The notes beneath the pieces are model-generated. The model did not search any database. It was not told the DNA's origin and saw only the letters and a list, made by a program, of their open reading frames with translations. Below, piece after piece: positions 26,985 to 35,521 of a DNA stretch of 64,000 bases; position 1 is the stretch's first letter; every line of letters begins with the position of its first letter. Source of the stretch: Jannaschia aquimarina (lineage in GTDB: Bacteria; Pseudomonadota; Alphaproteobacteria; Rhodobacterales; Rhodobacteraceae); contig NZ_JYFE01000041.1 in the NCBI RefSeq assembly GCF_000877395.1, positions 124,001 to 188,000 of the forward strand, in the 5' to 3' direction. Made by a program: the position numbers and the translations under genes.

Positions 26985-28607
26985 TCAGCCATACTGGGCG
27001 AGCATCTGCATGAGGGTGTCGTGGGTGTCCGCCTCGCTGACGTCTTTGTCTTGCCGCCAGCGCAGCATCCGTGGAAAGCGCAACGAGACGCCTGACTTGT
27101 GGCGCGTACTTTCGCGTATCCCCTCGAATCCGATCTCGAAAACCTGTTCGGGGGGAACCTGCCGCACGGGTCCGAACCGCGCGAGGGTGTTGCGGCGGAC
27201 CCAGTGGGTGATCTTCCGGAATTCCGCATCCGTCAGCCCCGAATAGGCCTTGGTGAAGGGCACCAGATCGTTTCCTTTCCAGACGGCGAAGGTAAAGTCG
27301 GTATAAAGGTTCGCGCGCCGTCCGTGGCCGGCCTGCGCGTAGACCATCACCGCGTCGATGCTGAGCGGGTCCAGCTTCCACTTCCACCAATCGCCCTTCT
27401 TGCGGCCGACATGGTACGGGCTGTCTTTGCGTTTGAGCATCAAGCCCTCGGCTTGCGCCTCGCGCGCGCCGCTGCGGATCTCCGCCAGACCCTCCCAATC
27501 GTCAGCCGAAACCGTCGGGGACAAGAGGACCGGCGCATCCGCGGGCAGGGGCGAGACAAGCTCTTCGAGCCGCGCGCGCCGCTCGGCGAACGGTCGGGCG
27601 CGGATGTCGCGGCCCGCCTCCTCCAGCAGGTCGTAGGCATAGAGGATCGCGGGCGCCTCGCTCAGCAGTTTCTTCGGCACCGTCTTGCGCCCGATGCGCT
27701 TTTGCAGCGCGCTGAAGCCCATGGGGCGACCGGCCGTATGATCCCATGCCAGGATCTCACCGTCGATGACGGTCCCGTCGGGCAGGAAGTCGCCCGCCCG
27801 CGCGAATTCGGGGAAGCGGTCGGTCATCAATTCTTCGCCGCGCGACCAGAGGTAATGCCCGCCGCCGCGAAGGATCAATTGTCCGCGAATGCCGTCCCAT
27901 TTCCATTCCGCCAGCCAGTCTTCGGCGGGTCCCAAGACGGCGGGGCCCGTCCCGGTATCGTAGCCGGGGGCTGTGTCCACACCGTGGGCAAGGCAGAACG
28001 GATAGGGGCGGGACAGGTCGGCCCCGGGATCGGGCGCCACGATCAGAGACTGGTAGCTCACGCTTTCGGGGGACCATTCGCCCATGATCCGATGGGCAAG
28101 CTCCGCCTCCTCGATCCCGGTGGCCTGCGACAAGGCCCGGGTCATGAGCTTCTGGCTCACTCCGACGCGGAAACCGCCCGTGATGAGCTTGTTGAAGACA
28201 AAACGCTCTGCGCCGCCGAGCCTGTCCCACGCATCCAGGATCGCGGCCTTCTTCTCGGCTTCGTCGGCTTTTGCCAATGCACGGATATCGCCGATCCACT
28301 CCGACAGGCTCCGGTCGGCCTCGCGGGTGGGGTCGGGCAGCACGAGGTGGATGGTCTCCGCCAGATCCCCGACCTTGTCGTAGCTTTCGCGGAACAGCCA
28401 CATGGGCAAGCCGGCGACTTCGGCCGCCCACTCCGCGAGCCGGTTGGCGGTGATCGTCCGCTTTGGCCGCCGCCCCGAAAGGAGCGCGATGGTCCAGAGG
28501 CGATCCGCCTCGGGCGCGTCTCCGAAATATGCCGACAGCGCCGCCGTCTTGCGCGTCGTTTTCGTCGTCTGGTCCAGCGCGGTGAAGAGTTGGGCAAACC
28601 GTTTCAT
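26985..28607 (-). CDS. ATP-dependent DNA ligase (ligase of the Lhr-Lig-Exo group)
   Basis: Seals nicks in duplex DNA using ATP. The 540-residue protein has an N-terminal DNA-binding domain (RFVFNKLITGGFRVGVSQ), the adenylation domain with the nucleotidyl-Lys motif EWKWDGIRGQ near residue 235, SRGEELM, DGEILAW, AEGLMLKRKDSPY and WWKWKLDP, and a C-terminal OB fold (VFEIGFEGIRES). It starts with ATG at 28607, overlapping the esterase stop (ATGA). An MBL-fold ligase-associated exonuclease lies three genes upstream in the same operon, supporting a repair role. The Lhr helicase and phosphoesterase partners are not here. Confidence 0.93.
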   Translation of the reverse strand: MKRFAQLFTALDQTTKTTRKTAALSAYFGDAPEADRLWTIALLSGRRPKRTITANRLAEWAAEVAGLPMWLFRESYDKVGDLAETIHLVLPDPTREADRSLSEWIGDIRALAKADEAEKKAAILDAWDRLGGAERFVFNKLITGGFRVGVSQKLMTRALSQATGIEEAELAHRIMGEWSPESVSYQSLIVAPDPGADLSRPYPFCLAHGVDTAPGYDTGTGPAVLGPAEDWLAEWKWDGIRGQLILRGGGHYLWSRGEELMTDRFPEFARAGDFLPDGTVIDGEILAWDHTAGRPMGFSALQKRIGRKTVPKKLLSEAPAILYAYDLLEEAGRDIRARPFAERRARLEELVSPLPADAPVLLSPTVSADDWEGLAEIRSGAREAQAEGLMLKRKDSPYHVGRKKGDWWKWKLDPLSIDAVMVYAQAGHGRRANLYTDFTFAVWKGNDLVPFTKAYSGLTDAEFRKITHWVRRNTLARFGPVRQVPPEQVFEIGFEGIRESTRHKSGVSLRFPRMLRWRQDKDVSEADTHDTLMQMLAQYG

Positions 28608-29470
28608 GCAGGACCAAGCGAGGCGACGATACGCTCGATCGCGGCATCGGCGGCAGCGGAATAGCCCGCCGACAGATGGTAGACATGCGGGACGCCTTCG
28701 ACCCGCGCGACTTCGACCGGGGCGCCGTATCCCCGCAGCAGCGCCGCAACGGCCTGTCCGTCGCCCTCCAGCACTTCGCGGGCGGAGACCTCGATATGGA
28801 CCGGTGGGCATCCGTCGTAGCGGCCGTGGATCGGCGAGAGCCGGGGATCGGAACAATCCACGTCGCAGGCATAGGCAGCGATGCATCGTCGCAGAAAGGC
28901 CTCCGGCAACAGCATCTCGTCATGATCCGGCGGTGCCTCGCGCGTGGCGTCAACGCGCGCAACCGGCGAGATCAGGAAGACCGTGGCCGGGGGCGTGCCC
29001 CGACGCAGCAGGTCCTGCAGGACGGCCAGCGCGATGCCACCGCCAGCGCTGTCCCCTCCCAGATGGAAGCCGGGCTCCAGGGCGCGGGCGACCGCTTCGC
29101 AATCCTCGACCGCCGCGGGGAACGGGTGTTCGGGTGCCAGGCGGTAATCGGGCACGATGACCTCGGCCCGGGCGGCCGAAGCGATCCGGTCCGTCAGCCC
29201 GGCATGGGTGCGCGGAGATCCGAGAATGAAACCTCCGCCGTGCAGGTAGAGCACGCGGCGCACCGCGTCGGGCGGCGTGACGATCCTGCAGGGAACGCCC
29301 GCGATCCTTTCCCATCGTGCGGGAAGTCGGGGCGTCTTGGTGGCGAGGCGGGCCTGCATCTCGAACATCGCACGGTGCACGGCGATCGGCAGCGGCAGCG
29401 CGAGAAGCGGACGGTCGATCCAGCGCGCGGTCAGCGCCCGCATCCGATCGAACCGGGCCTGCGTGCTCAT
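28604..29470 (-). CDS. Alpha/beta hydrolase, hormone-sensitive-lipase family (esterase 2 of the pair)
   Basis: A 288-residue putative esterase. It has the oxyanion motif HGGGF near residue 75, followed by ILGSPRTHAGLTDR and DYRLAPEHPFPAA. The nucleophile motif GGDSAGGG lies near residue 139, a likely acid is in EVLEGD, and the catalytic His is in PHVYH. It is overlapped by four bases on each side, with the sister hydrolase before it and DNA ligase after. It is clearly a tandem paralogue of the upstream hydrolase (shared LGSPRTHAxLTD and YRLAPEHPFPA). The link to DNA repair is unknown. Confidence 0.88.
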   Translation of the reverse strand: MSTQARFDRMRALTARWIDRPLLALPLPIAVHRAMFEMQARLATKTPRLPARWERIAGVPCRIVTPPDAVRRVLYLHGGGFILGSPRTHAGLTDRIASAARAEVIVPDYRLAPEHPFPAAVEDCEAVARALEPGFHLGGDSAGGGIALAVLQDLLRRGTPPATVFLISPVARVDATREAPPDHDEMLLPEAFLRRCIAAYACDVDCSDPRLSPIHGRYDGCPPVHIEVSAREVLEGDGQAVAALLRGYGAPVEVARVEGVPHVYHLSAGYSAAADAAIERIVASLGPA

Positions 29471-30345
29471 GCGTCGCCCTTGAGAAATGCCGCCATCTGC
29501 GCCAGCGCCGCATCCGCGGCCGGGGCGCGCCCGGCGGCGATGTGCCATGCATGGGGAAGGCCGGCCGCTTTCTCGACCGTCACCTGGCCTCCGCCATCGC
29601 GCATCCTGTCCGCCAGCCGGTCGCAATCCTCCTCCAGGATCTCGCCATGCGAGCAATGGATCAAGACCGGCGGGCAGCCGGGATAGTCCGCGCGCAACGG
29701 CGACAGGCGCGGGTCGGCGGGATTGGCGCCAGCCACGTAGTCCCGCGCGATCCGTTCCAGCAGCGGGCGCGACAGGACCAGATCGCGCGCCCCGGTCGGG
29801 TCGGGGCGTGCCGGATCGAGGTCCGCGGCGGGGGCGATGAGGGCGACGCGAAGGGGCGGCGTGCCGTCCGCAAGCAATTGGGCGAGAACCGATGCCGCCA
29901 GTGTGCCCCCCGCACTGTCCCCCCCCAGCAGAAAAGGACCCTGCGCGGCGATCTCGCGGGCGGCGGCGAGGCAGTCCTCGTAGCCTGCGGGGAAGGGGTG
30001 CTCGGGCGCGAGACGATAGTTCGGGACCACGAAGCGCAGACCGGCCGCAGCCATCGGGTCCGTCAGACGCGCATGGGTCCGTGGCGAGCCGAGCGTGAAG
30101 CATCCGCCATGGCACCAGAGAACCGTCTCGACCGGGTCGCGCGGCGTGGCGATGCGGGCCTCGCGGGAGCCGATGCGCCCCCATTCCACATGCAGGCCGG
30201 GCCGGGCCGTATCCCTGACAGCGATCTGGACCGCGCTGCGCCAGACGCTCCAGGGCAGGGGCGCGGCCAGGGCCGGCTTGGCACCGAACCGTGCCGACAG
30301 GGCCAGCGCGCGATCCTGCCAGGTCGTCGGCTCCATCGCGGTCAC
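29467..30345 (-). CDS. Alpha/beta hydrolase, hormone-sensitive-lipase family (esterase 1 of the pair)
   Basis: A 292-residue putative esterase. The oxyanion loop reads HGGCF instead of the usual HGGGF, so one glycine is replaced by Cys, which might change activity. The nucleophile motif GGDSAGGT, NYRLAPEHPFPAG and the His motif PHAWH are intact. The start is GTG at 30345, overlapping the exonuclease stop as GTGA; ATG at 30336 is an alternative. It is the second gene of the exonuclease-esterase-esterase-ligase operon. Confidence 0.85.
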   Translation of the reverse strand: MTAMEPTTWQDRALALSARFGAKPALAAPLPWSVWRSAVQIAVRDTARPGLHVEWGRIGSREARIATPRDPVETVLWCHGGCFTLGSPRTHARLTDPMAAAGLRFVVPNYRLAPEHPFPAGYEDCLAAAREIAAQGPFLLGGDSAGGTLAASVLAQLLADGTPPLRVALIAPAADLDPARPDPTGARDLVLSRPLLERIARDYVAGANPADPRLSPLRADYPGCPPVLIHCSHGEILEEDCDRLADRMRDGGGQVTVEKAAGLPHAWHIAAGRAPAADAALAQMAAFLKGDA

Positions 30346-31358
30346 GCGGCGTCCTCGGCCGTGTCGAGCTCGCTCTCGAACTCCTCGCCCTCGTATTCGG
30401 TGCTGACGACATGGGCGTCATAACCCTCTTCGCGCAGCCAGCGATGGAAGGCCGCGGTATAGCCATGGGTGGCGAAGATCCTGCTGGCGCCGGTCGCGCG
30501 GATCGCGTCGTTCAGACCTGGCCAATCGGCATGATCGCTGATGACGAAGCCCCGATCGGCAGACCGGCGGCGCCGCACGCCACGCAGCGCCATCCACCCC
30601 GATGCGATCCCCGTCGAGGCCTGCCCGAACTTGCGGATCCACCCGCCCGCAAGAGCCGAAGGTGGAGCCACGACAAGCGCGCCGGCATGGGCCTTGAGAT
30701 CTGTCTCGGGCGTGACCCGCACCGTGTCGGGAAGGGCCACCCCCTGCGCGCGCAGAACCGCATTCGTGTTCTCCACCGCACCATGGGTGAGGATCGGTCC
30801 GATTGACGCGTCGACCATGGTCATCACGCGTTGCGCTTTTCCCAAGGCATATGCGCCGATGACGCTGAAGCGGTCCTCTGCGGCGTTCGCGGCCCACCAT
30901 GCGTTCAAATCGGCTTCGAGCTCCGCGTCTTCGCGCCATTTGAAGACCGGGAGACCGAAGGTGCATTCCGTGATGAAGGCGTGGCAGGAAACGGGTTCCC
31001 ACGGTTCGGACAACCTGTCTGCACCCGTCTTGTAATCGCCCGAGACGACCCAGACCTCGCCCTTGTGCTCCACGCGGATCTGAGCGCTTCCCGGAACGTG
31101 CCCGGCCGGGTGGAAGCTGACGGTGACGCCGTTTACGTCGCGGGTCTCCCCGAACCCGATCCCGTCGGCCCGGATCTCGCCAAGCCGATGGCGCATGACC
31201 GGCAGCGCCGCATGGGTTGCGAGGTAGGCCCCATGGCCCGGCCGCGAATGATCCGCATGTCCATGGGTGATCAGCGCGCGGGCGACGGGCCGCCAAGGGT
31301 CGATGTGGAAATCGCCCGCCGGGCAATAGATCCCATCGTCGGTGAATTCGAGTACCAT
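30342..31358 (-). CDS. Ligase-associated DNA exonuclease (metallo-beta-lactamase fold)
   Basis: A 338-residue MBL-fold nuclease of the group found next to bacterial ATP-dependent DNA ligases. It has the metal motif ITHGHADHSRPGH near residue 30, HPAGHVPGSAQI near residue 83, VVSGDYKTG near residue 103 and ISDHADWPGL near residue 272, together the beta-CASP-like site. The start is ATG at 31358. It leads a four-gene operon that ends with DNA ligase, so the two likely act together in repair. Two esterase genes lie between them, which is unusual. Confidence 0.9.
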   Translation of the reverse strand: MVLEFTDDGIYCPAGDFHIDPWRPVARALITHGHADHSRPGHGAYLATHAALPVMRHRLGEIRADGIGFGETRDVNGVTVSFHPAGHVPGSAQIRVEHKGEVWVVSGDYKTGADRLSEPWEPVSCHAFITECTFGLPVFKWREDAELEADLNAWWAANAAEDRFSVIGAYALGKAQRVMTMVDASIGPILTHGAVENTNAVLRAQGVALPDTVRVTPETDLKAHAGALVVAPPSALAGGWIRKFGQASTGIASGWMALRGVRRRRSADRGFVISDHADWPGLNDAIRATGASRIFATHGYTAAFHRWLREEGYDAHVVSTEYEGEEFESELDTAEDAA

Positions 31359-31900
31359 CCCCTTTTAGGTGGGGCGGATGGGACGACGTGTCCAGCCGTC
31401 ATCTCCGGGCTGAATTGGTTCGGAGCGCCTCCGGACGGCTGAAGCCGGATCCGGGCTTCTGTCGATGGTAGGTTAGGATCGGTGCCGCGTGTCCGGCATA
31501 GGCCGCTGCATTCGGGGGCTGCCCGGATTGCGCGGCCTATGCTTTGCTTGCACATGGCTGGCCGCGATCCGGTTCGGCGGCCGTGTCAGCCCGATCTGTC
31601 CTGTCGCGGTCAAGCTACGCAGAGAGGCACCGAGATCGGGCGCGATGGTCCGATGGCTGGCAGCGGACGGAGGCGCAATGGCGCATGTTCTTCCGACATC
31701 GGAACCCACTGACGCCACAGGGCCTCTTGGTTCGGTTCCGTAAAGGGCAGCTTCGCGCCCCCGATCATGCCGCGCGAAGATACGGATGGTCGCGCGTGGC
31801 CCGAAGCACGACCTGATCCGCCGGAGCAATTCGACCTTTCACGAGACGTCGTGCCGAGCGGCCGGCGATCATGCAGGCCATGAACCGGTCGGGTCCGCCC
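31359..31900. other. 541-bp intergenic stretch without a supported gene
   Basis: Between the start of the exonuclease operon and the end of fliG. Several overlapping open frames of 70-118 codons exist on both strands, but none has a good ribosome site, known motif or clear codon bias. The exonuclease promoter must lie at the left end. The right part could be decayed coding sequence. I see no tRNA, strong terminator or direct repeat. Confidence 0.5.
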
Positions 31901-32914
31901 TCAGCTCTCCGGCGCAGGCAGAAGCGTCAGCTCACCCGCATCCTCCAACTCGCGAATCTTCGCGGCGAAGTCCCGTTGGGCGACCTCCGCCTCTTCCGGA
32001 TCGATGGCGCCCTTCTCTTCCAGTTCGTCACGCATCTGTTGCGAAAGACGCTCGGTGATCGCAGAGAACAGGAAGGTGGCGACCGGGCCATCGGCCTCGT
32101 TCCCGATGGCGGCAAGGACGGTTTCGTTCGGGACGTCGCGCATGACCCGCGGCACATCGCGCTTTTCAAGGCGGTCCGGAATGTTCTCCCATGAGAAGAC
32201 GGCAGCCCGAAGTCGGGCCGCAAATTCCGGCGCCGCGGCGTCCAGGCGATCGAGAAGATCCGCCCGCGCACCGGAGGTCGATGCGTTCAGGATCGCACCG
32301 CCCCTGATCTCCGCCGGGAGATCGAACGCCTTGGGCGCCGTCGACGCGGCCGATCGGCCGAGCGCACGGCCGATCTGCGCGACGGTGTGCGGAGGCACCG
32401 CGCCCGTCGTGTCGAAGGCGATCATCACCTCGCTCGCCCGGTCGGGGCCCATCTTCTGCATCAGGTCGGCCGACAGCAGTGACGGCAACTGAGAGAGGAG
32501 AACCGCGCAGACCTCCGGCGTTTCGCCAGCCATGAGGGCGAGCAGGCGGTCCGGCGGAAGTTCCCCCAGGCTGTTCCACGTCGCGTTCCCGGAGACCGAA
32601 CCCTCATCCGGCAATTCGGATATCAGGTCCTCGACGACTTCAGGCGCAAGGCGCCCGTCGAGCGCGGTCAACGCCTCCCCAAGATCGGCGGGAAAGCGGA
32701 CGCCGAGCTGGTCGATCTCCGTCGCGAATTCCGCCGTGACCGCGGCCAATGTCGCACGGTCCACGAAACGCAGATCCCCAAGCGCACGCGTCAGTAACCG
32801 CTGAAGATCCGGCGGGAGATCCGAGACACCGGGATCCGCCCCCTCCGACAACAGAAGGTGGACGATCACCGCAGCCTTCTGCGTCGGTGTGAGAGGATGG
32901 CGGGGCGCGCTCAT
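31901..32914 (-). CDS. fliG: FliG-like flagellar motor switch protein (divergent, orphan)
   Basis: Cytoplasmic C-ring component that couples the stator to rotation. The 337-residue length is normal. The N terminus (PLTPTQKAAVIVHLLLSEG) matches FliG, as does the central repeat around LPPDRLLALMAGETPEVCAVLLSQL (about residues 120-145). The C-terminal torque domain (VFSWENIPDRLEKRDVPRVMRDVPNE, then ERLSQQMRDELEEKGAIDPEEAEVAQ) keeps the family pattern. No other flagellar gene is nearby, and the sequence is diverged, so function in a flagellum is likely but not proven. It is probably in an operon with or downstream of thiE. Confidence 0.82.
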   Translation of the reverse strand: MSAPRHPLTPTQKAAVIVHLLLSEGADPGVSDLPPDLQRLLTRALGDLRFVDRATLAAVTAEFATEIDQLGVRFPADLGEALTALDGRLAPEVVEDLISELPDEGSVSGNATWNSLGELPPDRLLALMAGETPEVCAVLLSQLPSLLSADLMQKMGPDRASEVMIAFDTTGAVPPHTVAQIGRALGRSAASTAPKAFDLPAEIRGGAILNASTSGARADLLDRLDAAAPEFAARLRAAVFSWENIPDRLEKRDVPRVMRDVPNETVLAAIGNEADGPVATFLFSAITERLSQQMRDELEEKGAIDPEEAEVAQRDFAAKIRELEDAGELTLLPAPES

Positions 32915-32948
32915 GCGCCTCTCTTGGCAGTGCCGCCTTAAGGAAGCG

Positions 32949-33554
32949 TTACACCAGCGATGCCGTCAGCCGCGCCAGTTGGCCGGCCGGCTCGTCCGAG
33001 CTCCAGATCTCTTCTCCTAGGGCGAAGAAGTCGCAGACACCGGCCAGCGCCTCGATTGCGGTCGCGTCCAATCCGCCCTCCGCCACGACGGGCAACTCTA
33101 TGATCTCGGACCACCAGGCGAACAGTTCGCGTTGCGCGGTCTCGCCGGCGCCGAGGTTGGTGCCGACCGGCCCGAAGGACACGTAGTCGGCGCCGTTCTC
33201 GCCTGCGACCATGCCGTCGTGACGCGAGGCGCCGCACCACGCGCCGATGATCGGGTCCTCGCCCCAATCCGCGCGCAGCTTCCGCAAGGGCCGGGGGTCC
33301 GTCAGGTGAACGCCATCCAGCCCGAGCGGCTGTACGAGCGCGGTATGATCGGCGACCACCAACGGCACGTCGCGCGCATGGGCGACCTCGCGGCACAGAT
33401 CGGCGGCGCGCGTCACCCGGTCCGCATCCTGCGTGAGCATTTGCAATCGTATGCAAGCCACCGGCCGTGCATCCAGAACCGCCGCCAGACGGTCGGGAAA
33501 GGCGGCGTCGATCTCGGGCGGGGTGATCAGGTAGATCTGCGGCACGTCGGTCAT
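32949..33554 (-). CDS. Thiamine phosphate synthase (ThiE/TenI family)
   Basis: A 201-residue TIM-barrel protein. In ThiE it joins the thiazole and pyrimidine moieties of thiamine. The sequence shows PQIYLITPPEID at the start, GVHLTDPRPLRKLR near residue 93, VSFGPVGTN near residue 130 and VVAEGGLDATAIEAL near residue 155. The phosphate-binding G(P/S)V segments are present, but the pyrimidine-site residues cannot be checked by eye, so a TenI-like role is possible. The start is ATG at 33554. It is divergent from trmJ, with only 61 bp between the start codons. Confidence 0.82.
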   Translation of the reverse strand: MTDVPQIYLITPPEIDAAFPDRLAAVLDARPVACIRLQMLTQDADRVTRAADLCREVAHARDVPLVVADHTALVQPLGLDGVHLTDPRPLRKLRADWGEDPIIGAWCGASRHDGMVAGENGADYVSFGPVGTNLGAGETAQRELFAWWSEIIELPVVAEGGLDATAIEALAGVCDFFALGEEIWSSDEPAGQLARLTASLV

Positions 33555-33615
33555 GCGCGCTTCGCTATCCGGCGGGACGTTGCGCCGCAAGCGCCAGCGG
33601 GATAGGGCGCGCGCC

Positions 33616-34347
33616 ATGTCCCGACCCGCCTTCGTCCTGGTCCGCCCCCAGATGGGTGAGAATATCGGCGCCGCCGCCCGTGCCATGCTGAATTTCGGTC
33701 TGGATCGGATGCGCGTGGTCGGCCCACGCGACGGATGGCCCAACGAGCGGGCCGTCGCATTGGCGTCGGGCGCGGGCAGGGTGCTGGACGCGGCGATGGT
33801 GACGGAAACCACGGCGGAGGCCGTGGCGGACGCGCAATGGGTTCTGGCCACGACCGCCCGTGACCGCGATCTGACCAAACCGATCTACACTCCCGAAGCG
33901 GCGATGACCGAGGCCCGCGACCGCATCGCGGCGGGCCAGCGGGTCGCCGTCCTGTTCGGGCCCGAGAGGGCGGGGCTGGAGAACGACGACATCGCCACGG
34001 CGAACGCCATCGTGAGCGTGCCGACCAATCCCGACTTCGCGTCCCTGAACCTCGCGCAATGCGTGCTGCTGACGGGATACGAATGGCGGCGTGTCACGAC
34101 CGGGGCGGCGGGCGCAGAGACCCGCATGGCCGGCACGGACTGGGCCAATGCGGCCGAGATCGCGGCATTGGGCGACCATTTCGAAGAGCGGCTGGGGCAG
34201 GCCGGGTTCTTCTTTCCAGAGGCGAAAGCGCCCGCCATGAAGCGGCACCTGCGCAACCTCTGGTCACGCATGCCGCTGACGCGGGCCGACGTTCAGACCT
34301 TTCATGGCATGATGCGTCAGATGGTACGCTGGAAGGAGCGGGGATAA
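33616..34347 (+). CDS. trmJ: tRNA (cytidine/uridine-2'-O-)-methyltransferase, TrmJ type
   Basis: SPOUT-class methyltransferase expected to modify the ribose at tRNA position 32. It has 243 residues from ATG at 33616. Motifs are FVLVRPQMGENIGAAARAM near residue 5, VLFGPERAGLENDDI near residue 113 and IPxNPxxxSLNLAQ as VPTNPDFASLNLAQCV near residue 134, which forms the trefoil knot. A C-terminal extension of about 80 residues fits TrmJ rather than the shorter TrmL. It is followed after 40 bp by ctaA. Confidence 0.9.
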   Translation: MSRPAFVLVRPQMGENIGAAARAMLNFGLDRMRVVGPRDGWPNERAVALASGAGRVLDAAMVTETTAEAVADAQWVLATTARDRDLTKPIYTPEAAMTEARDRIAAGQRVAVLFGPERAGLENDDIATANAIVSVPTNPDFASLNLAQCVLLTGYEWRRVTTGAAGAETRMAGTDWANAAEIAALGDHFEERLGQAGFFFPEAKAPAMKRHLRNLWSRMPLTRADVQTFHGMMRQMVRWKERG

Positions 34348-34387
34348 CTGCTTACCTGCCCCCCGACGGATGACGAGAGGGACCCGC

Positions 34388-35521
34388 ATGGCAAAGCGCG
34401 CGATCTTCGAGGAAGTGGGCACAAGCGAGCGCAAGGCGGTCGCGACCGGTGGTATAGATGCCGCGCGCAAGGGCGACAGATTGGCGGTCCGTCTGTGGCT
34501 GGGGATCCTGTTCGCCTTGGTCGTCGTGATGATCGCCGTTGGCGGCATGACCCGGCTGACCGACTCGGGGCTCTCGATCACGGAATGGCGCCCCGTGACT
34601 GGCGCGATCCCTCCGCTGTCGCAGGCCGACTGGGAGGCCGAGTTCGAGCTCTACCGCCAGATCCCGGAATACCAGCTTCAGAACCGCGGCATGACGATGG
34701 CCGAGTTCAAGGTGATCTATTGGTGGGAATGGGGGCACCGGCAGCTTGGGCGCTTCATCGGACTCGTCTGGGCGGTTGGCTTCCTCGGCCTGCTGCTGAC
34801 CAAGCGCATCCCGCCGGGCTGGACGGGGCGCCTGTTGGGTCTCGGTGCTTTGGGCGGCCTGCAGGGGGCGATCGGCTGGTGGATGGTCGCCTCCGGTCTG
34901 ACGGGGACGATGCTGGACGTCGCCTCTTATCGCCTCGCGACGCATCTCGGGCTGGCCTTCGTGATCCTGGGCCTGATCGCGTGGTTCATGCTGTCGATGG
35001 CGCGGCCCGCATCGGACCTGCTCCAGGCGCGGCGGCTGTCGGAGACACGCTTCATGACCTGGGGCGCCGTGCTGGTCGGGGCGGTCCTCTTCCAGATCAT
35101 ATGGGGCGCGCTGGTCGCGGGCATCGATGCCGGGCGCAACTATATCGACTGGCCGCTGATGGCCGGCGGCCTGACCCCGCCCGGCATGTGGGAGATGGCA
35201 CCGTGGTGGCGCAACCTGTTCGAGAATGACGGAACGGTGCAGTTCTTCCATCGTCTCTGGGGGTACGTTCTGTTCGCGCTGGTGATCTGGGCCGCCATGG
35301 CCGCGCGCCGGTCGCCGAACCGTAAGACGAAGATCGCCTTCACCGCCGTGGCGCACATGACCTTCCTTCAGATTCTGTTGGGGATCGTGACGGTGATGTA
35401 TTCCTCGCCCTGGTATCTCGCGATCGTCCACCAATTCGGGGCCGTCGTGCTGTTGGTCCTTGCCATCCGGGCCAGGCATCGCGCCAAGTATCCATTGGCT
35501 CAATCGGTGAGGACCGCATGA
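34388..35521 (+). CDS. ctaA: Heme A synthase (COX15/CtaA)
   Basis: Inner-membrane enzyme that oxidises the C8 methyl of heme O to make heme A for aa3 oxidases. The start is ATG at 34388 (MAKRAIFEEV), preceded by GAGAGGGA. The 377-residue protein has eight predicted helices. Heme-binding His and the catalytic Glu are in WWEWGHRQLGRFIG near residue 115; further His are in LATHLGLAF, FFHRLWGY and IVHQFGAV. Length and layout fit the alphaproteobacterial and mitochondrial type 2 Cox15. The stop overlaps the start of the carboxypeptidase gene. Confidence 0.94.
   Translation: MAKRAIFEEVGTSERKAVATGGIDAARKGDRLAVRLWLGILFALVVVMIAVGGMTRLTDSGLSITEWRPVTGAIPPLSQADWEAEFELYRQIPEYQLQNRGMTMAEFKVIYWWEWGHRQLGRFIGLVWAVGFLGLLLTKRIPPGWTGRLLGLGALGGLQGAIGWWMVASGLTGTMLDVASYRLATHLGLAFVILGLIAWFMLSMARPASDLLQARRLSETRFMTWGAVLVGAVLFQIIWGALVAGIDAGRNYIDWPLMAGGLTPPGMWEMAPWWRNLFENDGTVQFFHRLWGYVLFALVIWAAMAARRSPNRKTKIAFTAVAHMTFLQILLGIVTVMYSSPWYLAIVHQFGAVVLLVLAIRARHRAKYPLAQSVRTA

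Noticed and set aside
31473-31829. A 118-codon minus-strand frame in the fliG-exonuclease gap
   Set aside because: No ribosome site or family features, and overlapping frames of similar length occur on the plus strand.
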